In this document: in pieces, positions 45,600 through 55,846 of the stretch | Position numbering within the stretch: position 1 is the first letter of the stretch | How the letters are laid out: each line of letters opens with the position of its first letter | DNA from: Deinandra increscens subsp. villosa | Taxonomy: Eukaryota; Streptophyta; Magnoliopsida; Asterales; Asteraceae | Reading direction: 5' to 3' | DNA length: 64,000 nt | Assembly (NCBI GenBank): GCA_039602395.1 | Contig: JBCNJP010000017.1 | Coordinates: forward strand, 97,316,713 to 97,380,712 | Notes under the pieces: generated by a model | What the model was told of the DNA's origin: nothing | Database searches by the model: none | The model's input: only the letters and a program-made list of their open reading frames with translations | Translations under genes and position numbers: made by a program

Positions 45600-45920
45600 G
45601 ATATAAATAAATGTTAGCATAATAATATAATGTTAGGATTAATAGACAAACATAATTAAACATTAGTCATATAATCAAAAGTTAGTAGTCATAAGAAAAT
45701 GTTAGTTGCATAATCAAAAGGTTAGATGCATAAATAAAAGTTAGTTGTATAAATAAATGTTAAAGCATAAATAAAATTTAGTTGCATAAATAAATGTTAG
45801 ATGCATAAATAAAGGTTAGTTGCATAAATAAATGTTAGATGCATAAATAAAGGTTAGTTGCATAAATAAATGTTAGATGCATAAATAAAAGTTAGTTGTA
45901 TAAATAAATGTTAGATGTTA
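45600..45920. repeat. tandem 17-20 bp repeats in the Copia-3 leader
   Basis: Many units built on 'gttag(t/a)tgcataaataaa' (about twelve or more) lie between the 5' LTR and gag. They are AT-rich and the unit alternates between ttagttgcat and ttagatgcat. Confidence 0.85.
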
Positions 45921-46035
45921 GTAGTCCCATGGTTATTAAGTGTCTTTCATAAAATATCATTCTATCTTAGTATTTATTTTCATTGATGAATTTCTTACCT
46001 TGATTATGGATGTCTTTATGCTTGATTACGAGACT

Positions 46036-46055
46036 AGAGCCTCGTGCTGATAACG
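46036..46055 (-). other. primer-binding site of Copia-3
   Basis: Reverse strand CGTTATCAGCACGAGGCTC directly after the 5' LTR. This form is found in plant Copia elements that use a primer site different from TGGTATCAGAGC. Confidence 0.7.
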
Positions 46056-46406
46056 TGTTATAATTTAATGAAGATTACCACCAATTGAGAATATTAATTG
46101 TGATTGTTTGAATCACTTTTCTCCTTTAAAGGAGTTTATAAGAAAGAAGATATAAGAAGTAGAAAGAAGTTTAGAAGATTAGAGAGAGTTGGGAGAGATT
46201 TTGTATAACATGTAGAATGCTTACAAAGAGGTGCATTTTTACCACTTACATTGGTGTGGTATTTATACTACAAACTTGAGAGACAAGATGACATAGCTAG
46301 TAAATACAAGAGTGTAAGAATGGTGAAAACATTTGTGTGTGAAGAATATTGCATAGTTAATGTAAGAGTGGTGGCCATCCAAATATATTTTGTAGATTTC
46401 ATAATA
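46056..46406 (-). repeat. 5' LTR of Copia-3
   Basis: Near copy of 39899-40249. It is transcribed away from the RING gene (reverse strand) but can act in both directions on nearby promoters. Confidence 0.9.
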
Positions 46407-46720
46407 GTTCCTCAATATTTAAATTTTAAGGTCATGATATATCCACATGTACGGTTCCTTCAGAAACAGATACGACGACGTATCTAGACCTTGTTTATTA
46501 ACATCTAGTAACGCTGCTCCAAAAGTGAGCCAAAGGCATGTGCTTTATCCTCTCCAATCGGTGGAACTCCGCCGTTGCTCCGCCCCCTCCGTCCCCCGCC
46601 ACCGTCGATCCGGAACACTTTTTTCTCCGTTAAAGGCATAATTCCAACAGATCTGTGTTGTTTGTAGCCTTTCATTTGAAATAAGAGACAGAGAATAACC
46701 ACGAAACCTCTCTCGATCAG

Positions 46721-46849
46721 GTCAGATTGTTAATTTCGATCAATACGTTCTTATTCTCCTATCAATTGTTGAAATGTTCAACGTTCTTGTGTTAATTTGT
46801 GTTTAATTTATTTATTTTTATGTATTTTCGGTTTAATTTGTGTTTGAAG
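46721..46849 (+). other. possible 5' UTR intron of the RING gene
   Basis: A GT after 'ctctcgatcag' and an AG at 'gtgtttgaag' frame a T-rich stretch before the start codon. Plausible only; no transcript evidence. Confidence 0.35.
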
Positions 46850-46893
46850 GTGAAAATTATGTGAAATCGAAATTTAGGGATCTGTAGATCTGA

Positions 46894-48231
46894 ATGGCGG
46901 ATAACATGAATGATGATATGGTTATGGATCTCGATTTGAACCAAGAGCCTTTAGTTGACGTACCACCACCTCCTCCTCCTCCTCCTTTTCGATATGACCC
47001 TCTGTTAACCGAATTGGAGACCACACACGGCCGAATCGAGGATCGGCTTCGGCAGCTTGAAGCGGTTAGGGCTAGGGCTAGGCAGCGCCAGAGGTGGCGA
47101 CAGGCTAGGAACAATCCTGAATTGAGTTACATGACGGTTATTGAGCCAGATGTTAATGCAGGAAACAGTAATCAAGGTGATGGTGATGGTGATGGTGATG
47201 GAGACGGAATCGTGAATTCGGGTGGTGGTGAGAGAGGGAGGAACAGCAAAAGGGATATTAGCCAGCTGGCGAAGGCGTTGGAGATGGATTTAGATTCTAA
47301 GAAGACGGAAAATGATGGAGGTGGTGATGGTGAAGATGATGATGAAAGTGGTGGTTTCTTTGATTGTAATATATGTTTGGAAATGGCAAGGGATCCTATT
47401 TTGACTTGCTGTGGTCACTTATTTTGTTGGTGTTGTTTCTATCAGTTATCATATGTCGATTCGAATGCAAAAGAATGTCCCGTCTGCAAGGGAGAAGTGG
47501 CGGATTCAAGTATTATACCGATTTATGGGAATGGGAAGAGTCAACCGGTCTTGAAGTTGGAATCCGGGGTCAAAATTCCTCCAAGACCGCAAGCTCGCCG
47601 AGTGGAAAGTATCAGACAACAAAGGGTTGTTAGGGGAATCTCTCATATTCCGGTAGCAGAAGCACTTAGAAGGATTAGGATTGGAATTGGTTCGATTGGA
47701 GAAAACAATCTTCAAGGACTTAGCAGTGTAGTTTCTGCTTCTGAAAACAATCCCTTATTGTTACAGAATTCAGAGGCTGGTGGTAGTCGCCGCCAACGCT
47801 CCCGCCAGATCTCTAGAGCAATCACTGAAAGTGCTGCTTCACTGTCTTCCATTTCATCTGCACTGAACAATGCAGAAAGATTGGTTGAAGATCTTGAAAC
47901 ATACATCAGTGACCGTCTTTTGAGGAGGGCGGATGTGCAGATTCTACCAAGTGATCAAGAAATGAGGACTTTACTTGGTCATACTTCTGAAATTCAACCG
48001 GAGCCCCAGAATGCAGAAATGAGTGCTTTACCAGTTTCTACTTCCTCTCAAACATCCGTTGCTACTACTGTTGTGCAGTTAGATAATTTATCAACTGATA
48101 ATGCTGTAGAGATTGATCTTACTATATCACAATCACACCCTTCTTCTAGTTCTAGAAGAGCTAATGTTCCACGGGCTTTGAGTTCAGAAGGTGGAACATC
48201 TCGGGAACTCAGGAGGAGACGTTTGAGGTAA
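46894..48231 (+). CDS. RING-HC finger protein, probable E3 ubiquitin ligase
   Basis: A single uninterrupted 445-codon frame. The N-terminus has an LDLNQEP motif (EAR-like) and a run of eight prolines. Next come a charged helix (IEDRLRQLEAVRARARQRQ) and Asp/Gly-rich repeats (GDGDGDGDGD). The RING is C3HC4: Cys158, Cys161, Cys173, His175, Cys178, Cys181, Cys195, Cys198, with Ile160 in the usual E2-contact position. It most resembles the RMA/RNF5 type, but the C-terminus is hydrophilic and basic (ELRRRRLR) with no membrane anchor, so it is probably soluble. The start at 46894 is the first Met in frame after a stop-rich leader. Copia-3 ends 487 bp upstream. A typical RING passes ubiquitin from an E2 to a target; the target is unknown. 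Confidence 0.88.
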   Translation: MADNMNDDMVMDLDLNQEPLVDVPPPPPPPPFRYDPLLTELETTHGRIEDRLRQLEAVRARARQRQRWRQARNNPELSYMTVIEPDVNAGNSNQGDGDGDGDGDGIVNSGGGERGRNSKRDISQLAKALEMDLDSKKTENDGGGDGEDDDESGGFFDCNICLEMARDPILTCCGHLFCWCCFYQLSYVDSNAKECPVCKGEVADSSIIPIYGNGKSQPVLKLESGVKIPPRPQARRVESIRQQRVVRGISHIPVAEALRRIRIGIGSIGENNLQGLSSVVSASENNPLLLQNSEAGGSRRQRSRQISRAITESAASLSSISSALNNAERLVEDLETYISDRLLRRADVQILPSDQEMRTLLGHTSEIQPEPQNAEMSALPVSTSSQTSVATTVVQLDNLSTDNAVEIDLTISQSHPSSSSRRANVPRALSSEGGTSRELRRRRLR

Positions 48232-50515
48232 ACATCATGTTCTTTAGAAGTGGTTTTCATTTTTTCATTTTAGTGCTTATGAACCTGTTTCCTAATGTTT
48301 ACATTAGTCATCTTCTTGTTTTCACATTGATTTTTTCATAGCAATCGTGCTTTAAATGCTGAGAGTGTTATCTTTCTTTTTAGTGGTCTGTCATTCAACA
48401 CGTCATATGTTGTAACATGTTTAAGATTTGAAAACTTGTAATACCTGATTTGTTGCTAATACAAAGGGCTTGTGTGTTGTGTTGTAAATGCTGATGTTTT
48501 ACATGTCTTTAGATAGCTGCTACATTATTAAGTAATCGAAATATTTGTGCAGCAGGGAAGTATTTGCTCGTAGCAGTCGCCACTAATAGATATCTTCTTG
48601 TGAAACCATATACAACTTACGGTAGGGACTTCAGTTGAGCAAATGGGCCATATTTCTGATTTCACGAGACATCGGTTTTAAAAAGCATGAAACACTCCGA
48701 GGTGCGAGGGGTGTGGCCACAGCTTCATGTATGCAAGGTGTTGCTTTGTTTACAACCAAAAGATGAATCTGTCTCATCTAATTTACATATCAAACTCTTT
48801 ACCAAGTAACTATTCTTGATCTTTTAGTCCCTTTGATTGTTTTTACATATCAGCCTCCTACAAACTCTAAATTCTACTCATATGGTCAGATATACATGAG
48901 ACGCCCCTAAGCGTTTTCCAGATCACCTTGTACATTAGGCACGGCTCGGATGCAATTTTTAAAACCAAGGCCAAGATTGTTCATTCTCATGCTTTTAAAA
49001 CTGTTGATCCTGGATTTTTGTTTGTTTGTTTATGCAACTTATATTTATAGTTCTTTCTCATAATATATTACCTCCAGATTTCAGTTCCTGCTTTGATATC
49101 TGCCCCCTATTGGAAGAATGGTTACCTTTAGACTAAGAAGACTAGACAAACCTAAATTTACTTTAGCAATAATGATCTGAACCATAGTAGTTGAGGGCGA
49201 GCCTTTAAAAAGAAAGGGTTTCTTTAAGCAAAGATGCATAGTGCAATCATGTCCTGTTTAGGGGGTTTTAGGCATGTGCTTAAAAAGCAAGGGTTTCTTT
49301 GGCTGATATTAGCCTAGTTTAGACATGTTTTAGACCATTTTAGTTTTAGATGTTTCAGACCAGTTCACGCCGAAATTTGGCCGGAAAGTGCGCTTGTTAA
49401 CATTGAAGAACGTGAGGCGTTTTTTCTACGCTGGTTGTGCCAGGGTGCTAAGGCGTGTGTGCAGTCCTTTGACTACTATGATCTGAATAGCAGTACAAAA
49501 GTTATTATCTATAATATATGTACTTTGTGATACTGTCCCTAGTTATCTGACCCGACCCATAAAGACCGGTAGAAGGTTTCGAGCCACATTTAATTGTTAT
49601 CATTTGGTAGTCTTTAATTTCAAGTTAATTATATGCATGATAGGATAGAGACCACGTTTGCATCAAGTTATTTGCAATAGTAGGAGTTTTGCATTAAGTC
49701 CACGTCTCTCTTCTTTTATGCATGATTTCTTATTTAATTCTTGTAATCGTTTCAAAAAGTTTAAGCAGAAAATCAATGAAAGTTTAGTCTTGTTTCTCTC
49801 TATGTTTCTTGGAACATGTCTAATTGGAAGTTTGTAGGTTTTCTGCGTAAACTTATCACTTTGCCTCTAGTAAATTTCGAGTTCTGGTCTTAAGTTGCAG
49901 GATAAGTATGTCACCCAACCCGACACCTTCTACTTCTCTATATAAAGCTTATATGATCGTACATAGCCTGCTCCTTGTAGTTTGGGAAATGAGCGTCATG
50001 GATGTCTGTAAGCTGATTTGCAGCATTGTGAAAGATCCTATTTCTGTTGTAGAAAATGAATTACATTGTGACACGTATAATTTTCTTGATCTTCAAAGAT
50101 TCATTTTATCAAATTTCTTAAAATAAAGATTAAAATCGATGGTTATCTCCGTTAATCATATTTAAAGATTCAATATTCCTCCTCTCTCTGCCAGTCTGCC
50201 TCCATCTTTTGAGTGTGAGAGAGAACAACAACAATAAAAGAAAATGAATAAAAAGGTACTACTCTATTAAATGGAGATAGAAAGTGAAAATGGGATATAG
50301 AACATTTTCAAAAAGTTCATATTCATGCTATATTTGTTATGGCATCAAACAAGTGCTTGATAATAATTAAAGGACATATGGCATAGTCACGAGAACCGCC
50401 TCAGTCGATATGTGGCGATGCGGTTAACTGTAGCAAACAAGTTAGGTACTTGTATAGTTAGTGATTTTAACCAACTTCTCAATCCGTCAATTTTACCACC
50501 TCAAACAAAAGAAGG
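48232..50515. other. 3' region of the RING gene and intergenic DNA
   Basis: Polyadenylation signals are probably within 48260-48500. A MITE-like pair of ends ('cggttttaaaaagc' at 48653 and inverted 'tttttaaaac' near 48958) is visible without a clear duplication. A small open frame at 49908-50126 has no known domain. Nothing else recognised. Confidence 0.4.
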
Positions 50516-50669
50516 GGATCATGAACGATTCGATATGTGACCATCACAGGTTGAAGCCCACTTGTCAACACACATTGCCATAAACCAGAAAAGCAAGTTC
50601 TCATCATAATATGCCAAAGCATGTTTATTAAGACTATTCCTCGTTTTTTGGATACATTTTCGGAATTTA
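50516..50669 (-). pseudogene. partial copy of the EMSY-LIKE gene (part of exon 4, intron 3, end of exon 3)
   Basis: Aligns with 59868-60068. Shared phrases are 'ggatcatgaac', 'aggttgaagcccacttg', 'cattgcca', 'gcaagtt' and 'tcataat', with 'ggata' and 'gaattta' at the end. A deletion of about 40 bp removes the splice acceptor. Intron sequence is included, so it is a DNA-level copy, not a retrocopy. A MITE starts at its right edge. Confidence 0.75.
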
Positions 50670-51007
50670 GGGGACGGTATGGTGGGCGGCTCCCCCACCC
50701 GGCTTCAAGGGAGCCGCGTGGCTCCATGTGGCAACGATACCGGGTGTGCAAGGCTTCCCCATGTGGCTCCATTTTTTGGTCTAGGGCGGTTCCTCCAAGC
50801 CGGCGAGAGCCGGACTCTTTCTCTCTCTCTTTTCTTTTTTTTTTTTTTTTTTGTTTTCTATCCCCACGGCTTGGTGAAGCCACACCACAACCATACCATG
50901 TGGTGTGGCTCCAAATGGTTTTCAAAACTACACATTTGAGTTGGCCGGCTATGATTGGTTGGTGAGCATGGCTTCACCAAGCCATGCCACAACCATACCC
51001 CCTCCCC
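50670..51007. mobile_element. Tourist-like (PIF/Harbinger) MITE, 338 bp
   Basis: Starts GGGGACGGTATGGT and, inverted from the right end, GGGGAGGGGGTATGGT. TTA duplication at 50667-50669 and 51008-51010. It contains repeated 'ggcttcaccaagcca'-like palindromes and a T run near 50830. No coding. Confidence 0.7.
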
Positions 51008-51150
51008 TTATACACCCATGACTACTTCCGAGAAGTTATCTCTTGGTGAAAGCCCTTCTTTCTCATTTTTTTTAACGTCCAACTAAAGCTTCGGGAAACC
51101 AGGAAATATTTACACCAGTTTGGGACGAAAATAGCCCTATGAAATTTTTT

Positions 51151-51668
51151 GGGAAAAAAGACGAAAATAGCCACTTTGACCAAGTTTGGGACGAAAATAG
51201 CCCTATGAAATTTTTTTCCCAATTTTTAGCCCTACCTTAACGGTCACTAACGACCTTCATTTAAACCCAAAACGACCGTTCCTGATGACCAACCACTGTG
51301 CGACATGTGTCCACCACGGTCGTTAATACGTTGGAAAGGTCGTCGACGACTGTCGTTTTCCGTCAAACGACCGTGGTCGTTGGCGACCACACACGTAGTC
51401 GTTGGCGACCACACACGTAGTCGTTGGCGACCACACACGTAGTCGGTGGTCGTTTGACGGAAAACGACGGTCGTCGACGACCTTTCCAACGTATTAACGA
51501 CCGTGGTGGACACATGTCGCACCGTGGTTGGTCATCAGGAACGGTCGTTTTGGGTTTAAATGGAGGTCGTTAGCAACCTTTAAGGTAGGGCTAAAAGTTG
51601 GGAAAAAAAATTCATGGGGCTATTTTCGTCCCAAACTTGGTCAAAGGGGCTATTTTCGTCTTTTTCCC
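51151..51668. repeat. 518-bp foldback element with near-identical arms
   Basis: Left arm 51151-51372 and right arm 51448-51668 are inverse copies with only a handful of mismatches by eye. The 75-bp loop holds three tandem 22-bp units (tcgttggcgaccacacacgt + ag) at 51377-51442. A partial direct copy of the arm end ('gggacgaaaatagccctatg') lies just left at about 51122. If transcribed it would form a long hairpin. No target duplication is clear. Open frames inside it are palindrome artefacts. Confidence 0.9.
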
Positions 51669-51925
51669 TTTTATTTTTTAATCTTTATAAAAATTACAAA
51701 AACAATCCATATATCATACTAATTTACATATTTAGTCCCTCATGTATAAATTGACTTAAATAACCCTTGATGATTTTTTTTTAACTTTTGGACTCAGGTG
51801 ACAAAAGATGACAAACCACAGGGACGCAAACCGTAATTAACTCTTGTTTTTATTAGATACTTCTAAATGTAATATTGTATTATATATATCCCCTCTATTG
51901 TATTGTTGTCAAATCATAATACAAA

Positions 51926-52115
51926 GGGTTATTGGATTTAAATAATACAAATTAAGCCTCGTTGGCCAATAATAATACCAAATCAGGAAATTCTACCCAA
52001 TAATACGAATTGGACACATGGGTGCAAAAACTGATATGCCGTTAATTTTTTCCAAACGGTGTTAACCAACTGCTTATGTGGCATCTCATTTGGTAACCTT
52101 TTAAATGACGTGGCA
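51926..52115 (+). repeat. MULE-2 left terminal inverted repeat
   Basis: About 190 bp matching 56485-56674 inverted. It leads into the transposase leader and probably carries its promoter. Confidence 0.92.
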
Positions 52116-52264
52116 CAGTAAAAAAAAAGCATTATAAACCGTTTACAAAATGTCATAACCCTAACACAAACCCCCAAATTAACTCTCGCTCCCCTCAATA
52201 ACTCCGACCACCACCATTACTCAGCCAATCGATCTCTGGTTTTCTCGATCATCGACTCACGAAG

Positions 52265-52340
52265 GTACGAAATTGATATAGCATACTGAATAACCCATAC
52301 ACAGTTACCAATCTTCTTCTTTGTTTCCTTTTTTTTCCAG
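52265..52340 (+). other. 5' UTR intron of the MULE-2 transposase
   Basis: Donor 'gaaggtacga' and acceptor 'ttttttttccag', with the start codon six bases after the acceptor. Confidence 0.6.
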
Positions 52341-52933
52341 TAAGCATGAGTGAGAAATTGCTCATCAAGATTTGGCATGCTGGGCACTTCCTAACCAAGA
52401 AAAAATGGGATTATGTTGGAGGTGGAACTGTAACTTTTGAGGTAGAGATCGACAAGCTTTCATACTCTGAATTAACTTATTATGTTTTGCAATATTGTGG
52501 ATATCCGAAAATCAACTTTAGGATGTATTACCTTCTACCTGGAAAATCTTTCAAAAATGGTCTTGTTGAGTTGAAAGATGACGGTGATGTCATGGGTATG
52601 GTAGATCAAATGGGTGAAGATGGTATGAGGCATATGGCTTGTATTTATGTAGAGCTTAGTAAGCATCCTAACAGGGCATTCATACTTGAAGACCAAATTG
52701 AAGCCCAAACCAAGGCCCAACCCAAAAACCCGGCAGCCCAAGGTGAAGCCCACGTGCAAACCCATAGCTACATAGAAGTAGCCTCCTTTATACCTGGTTT
52801 CTCAGATCTAGGTGAGCCTGAAAGTAAGGTTGATGATGTTGCTGGTACTACTTCTTTAACTGATTTACAGGATCAGTCTCAAGTTGTTGGTGAAGGTATT
52901 AAGGCTCGTGAAGAGGATGAGGCTGTTGATATA

Positions 52934-53017
52934 GGTGAAGAGGCAGCTGATGAGGGTGAAGAGGCAGCTGATGAGGGTGAAGAGGCAGCTGATGAGGGTG
53001 AAGAGCAGGCTGATGAT
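52934..53017 (+). repeat. 21-bp tandem repeats in the transposase (GEEAADE)
   Basis: Three exact or near-exact units of ggtgaagaggcagctgatga+g, and a fourth degenerate one, in the acidic linker. Confidence 0.9.
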
Positions 53018-53935
53018 GGTGAAAAGGATGAGATCCTTTGCTCAGAATCTGACACAGATGATGAGGAGTGGAGGGTATTGAGTAGTAACATAAGTCAAGT
53101 GAATCATGAGGAAAATGTGTTAAAGGAACAACTGCTCCAAAAGTTGTGTGAACCAACCCAAGAAGAGTTCAACCAAGATGTTAAAGATGGAAGTGGTGAA
53201 AGCAGTTATGAGGAATCTGAGGGAGAGGTTAACTCACCTGGAGAGAGTGAGGATGATGATATTTTAGGTAAAAAATATAAGTTGAAAGTACCTGTGGTTA
53301 CTGAACACACGGATTGGACAAAGTGGGAGTGGCTTGTGGGAACAAGATTTCCTAATAGGGATGCTTTCAAAGAAGCAGTTAGAAAATATGCAGTGGCAAC
53401 AGGTAGGAACCTTAGCATTAGTGTGAGTGACACAAAGGTAAATGGTAAGGTTCAATATAGTTGCATAAAGGGATGTCCTTTTAAGATCTATGGTTCATTT
53501 CATGTGAAGAAGGGTTGTTATATGGTTAAGGCAGTGTCAAAGGATCATAATTGTCAAAGAAGCATGGTTAAGAATAGACAGTTGACTGCTGCATTTGTAG
53601 CCAATCATTTTTTGGATCTATTCAAGACTAATCCAAACATGTCATATAAGGAGATTCAGGAGGTTGTTAAAAGAGCATTCAAGGTATTTGTTAATAAATG
53701 GTTCTGCTATAAAGCAAAACAGAAGGCCCATGACAAATTACATGGTTCAATGAGGGGGCACTACATCAAACTTGGGTCTTATTTAGAAGCTCTGACAGTG
53801 GCCAATCCTACATCCATATTTGTTCTTGTTAAAGTCCCTCCTCAATTTCATGGGGATGATAGCTCTGACATAGAGGTATTTCATAGGATATTCATTTGCT
53901 TTGATGGGTTAAGAAAAGGTTTTCTAGCAGGTTGT

Positions 53936-53961
53936 AGAAAACTGCTATAGAAAACTGCTAT
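53936..53961 (+). repeat. 13-bp tandem duplication inside the transposase gene
   Basis: AGAAAACTGCTAT occurs twice in direct contact. With one copy the frames on both sides meet in phase at the first catalytic Asp block. Confidence 0.92.
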
Positions 53962-54173
53962 GCTTGGATGGTTGCTTTCTTAAAACATTTCTTGGAGGCA
54001 TGTTAGTTGCAGCAATTGGCAGAGATGCAAATGGGCAGATGTACCCTGTGGCATGGGCAGTTGTTGAAGGTGAAAACACCTTGAGTTGGACCTGGTTTAT
54101 GGGTGAGTTAAAAAAGTGTTTGGGTGTGACAGATGATGGGAAGGGTTGGACTTTGATTTCTGACCAACAAAAG

Positions 54174-54249
54174 GTATGAATCTGATTTTTATTTCAAATA
54201 ACCAATATTATTATGAAATTGCAAACTCTAACTACTTTGATTCATGCAG
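54174..54249 (+). other. intron of the MULE-2 transposase
   Basis: 76 bp, gtatgaatct at the donor and tcatgcag at the acceptor. Splicing joins the two halves of the second catalytic Asp motif in phase. Confidence 0.85.
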
Positions 54250-55846
54250 GGGTTGTTGAATGTTGTGGTAACTCATTGGGGCAAAGCTGAACACAGGAAT
54301 TGTGCTAGACACATTTATGCCAACTGGCATAAAAAGCACAAAGGGGATGAGCTTAAGGAATTGTTTTGGAAAGCATGTAGAGCCTATTGTGAGCCTGATT
54401 TCCTAAGGGCCATTGAAGACATGAAGGCAAAATCAGCTGAGGCAGCAGAAGACTTCATTAAACAGAACCCCAAAGTCTTTTGCAGGTGCTACATTGACAC
54501 AAATACCAAATCAGATGTGATAGTGAACAACATGGCTGAAACATTCAATGGATTTATCATTAGATCAAGGTCCAAGCATCTGATTTACATGTTGGAGGAT
54601 ATCCAGGGTGGCTTTGATGACCAGGGTAGTGTGGTTGAATAGCCAAATGGCTGGTAGGGATCTTGTAGTGTGTCCAAGGATTCAGGCAAAGCTGAATAAG
54701 GAGAAAGAAAGGGCCATTGACTGCACACCACTGCCATCTAGTCCATCATTATGGCAAGTAAGTACAGGAAGACATGATGTGGTGGTTGATTTGGAGAAGA
54801 GGACTTGCACCTGCAGAAAGTGGGATGTAACAGGTATTCCCTGCTTTCATGTATGTGCAATTGCAGGTATATTAACAAAGAATGCAGAAGATTATGTGAA
54901 TGAGATATATCACAAAGATCAGTACATGAAGTCTTACCAGCATTTCATTCCTCCACTGGCATCTGAAAAGTACTGGCCAATAGTTGATGCACCATTGGAC
55001 CCACCACCTATTAAGATTGCTCCTGGAAGGCCCAAGAAAAACAGAAAGAGAGACCCTCATGAGGATCCAAAGAAGTCTGGCAAACTTACTAGGCATGGGC
55101 AAATTAAGAAGTGTGGAAACTGTAGACAAACTGGTCATAACAAATCAAAATGCCCAAATAAGGGGAAGGTTGCTGAAAGTAGTGGAGTGGGACAAAAGAG
55201 GAAGAGAGGAAGGCCAAGGAAGGTTGCTCAAACCACTGTTGTTGCAGACCAGCCTTCACAAAGCACCCAGCAGTCAACCATCAGTCATGGTGTGATGCAG
55301 CTGTGAAGAGTTAACAATTGTCACTTGTCATTCCTTGTTATTTAGAAGTTGGTTTCTATTTTGAAGTTGGTTTGTATTTTGTAAACTGTCTTTTGTACTG
55401 TACTAACAATGTTGGGCCTTTATTTTGATGGAATGGAAGTGATATGCTTAGTTATCTTTAATTTTGATTGATTATGATTAATTAAAGTGTCAAAAGGGCA
55501 AAACAGTCAACTGGGTTGGGTTTGAATGGGCAAAACTGTAATAAGGTTGATATGAGCCAAAATGGGTCATTTTATTGGGTCAAAACTATCATAAGAGCAC
55601 AGAGGGGTCATATGGGTCATTCCATTTTGGTTAACCTTCCATTTTCAAGTTTTTGACCAAATGGTAACAAATGAACATGCAAATACAAACTGGTCAAAAA
55701 CAAATAACCAATATAACAGTGAATCCCTTACATCCATATATAGGTCAAAAACTTAGTCATTGCATAGATAGATAGGTTCAAGCTGTTAAAAGAGTCATTA
55801 CATAGATAAATTCAAACACATAACACAAACTTTCAGACTTTCCAAA

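Larger units (their letters stand above)
39899..46406 (-). mobile_element. near-complete Copia retrotransposon (Copia-3), 6.5 kb
   Basis: Two 351-bp LTRs at 39899-40249 and 46056-46406 differ at about nine positions by eye, most of them G in the left LTR and A in the right. The 5-bp flanks GTTTC and GTTCC are a target duplication with one change. Reverse-strand order is LTR, primer site, gag, protease-integrase, RT-RNase H, LTR. Only two stops interrupt the coding frames. The upstream LTR ends about 490 bp from the RING gene start. Confidence 0.95.
52346..55306 (+). pseudogene. MuDR-type MULE transposase, broken by a 13-bp duplication and a +1 shift
   Basis: From MSEKLLIKIWHAG: an N-terminal PB1-like domain (about residues 1-105), an acidic region with four GEEAADE repeats (about 197-223), and the Mut DNA-binding domain (about 330-405, YSCIKGCPFKIYGS). 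The DDE domain shows Asp in LDGCFLK, Asp in ISDQQKG and Glu in NMAETFNGF, with CARHIYANW between. Then come a SWIM finger (CTCRKWDVTGIPCFHVC) and a CCHC knuckle (CGNCRQTGHNKSKC), with an AT-hook-like GRPRK near the end. An intron at 54174-54249 splits SDQQK from G. Lesions: a perfect 13-bp tandem duplication at 53936-53961 that shifts the frame to a stop at 53948-53950, and one extra base near 54605. Otherwise well preserved, so inactivation looks recent. Confidence 0.93.

Noticed and set aside
48653..48967. MITE-like inverted ends 'ggttttaaaaa'
   Set aside because: The ends are short, A/T-rich and lack a target duplication.
49908..50126. 72-codon open frame downstream of the RING gene
   Set aside because: No domain, no clear promoter or splice context; length is not unusual for this DNA.
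51377..51442. Three 22-bp repeats resembling a small CRISPR array
   Set aside because: The units are in direct contact with no spacers, and the genome is a plant.
51247..51522. Open frame of 91 codons on the reverse strand
   Set aside because: It lies wholly in the foldback arms and loop. The inverted repeat produces matching open frames on both strands.
52879..53156. Ser/Pro and His/Pro-rich frames on the reverse strand
   Set aside because: Shadows of the GEEAADE repeats of the transposase.
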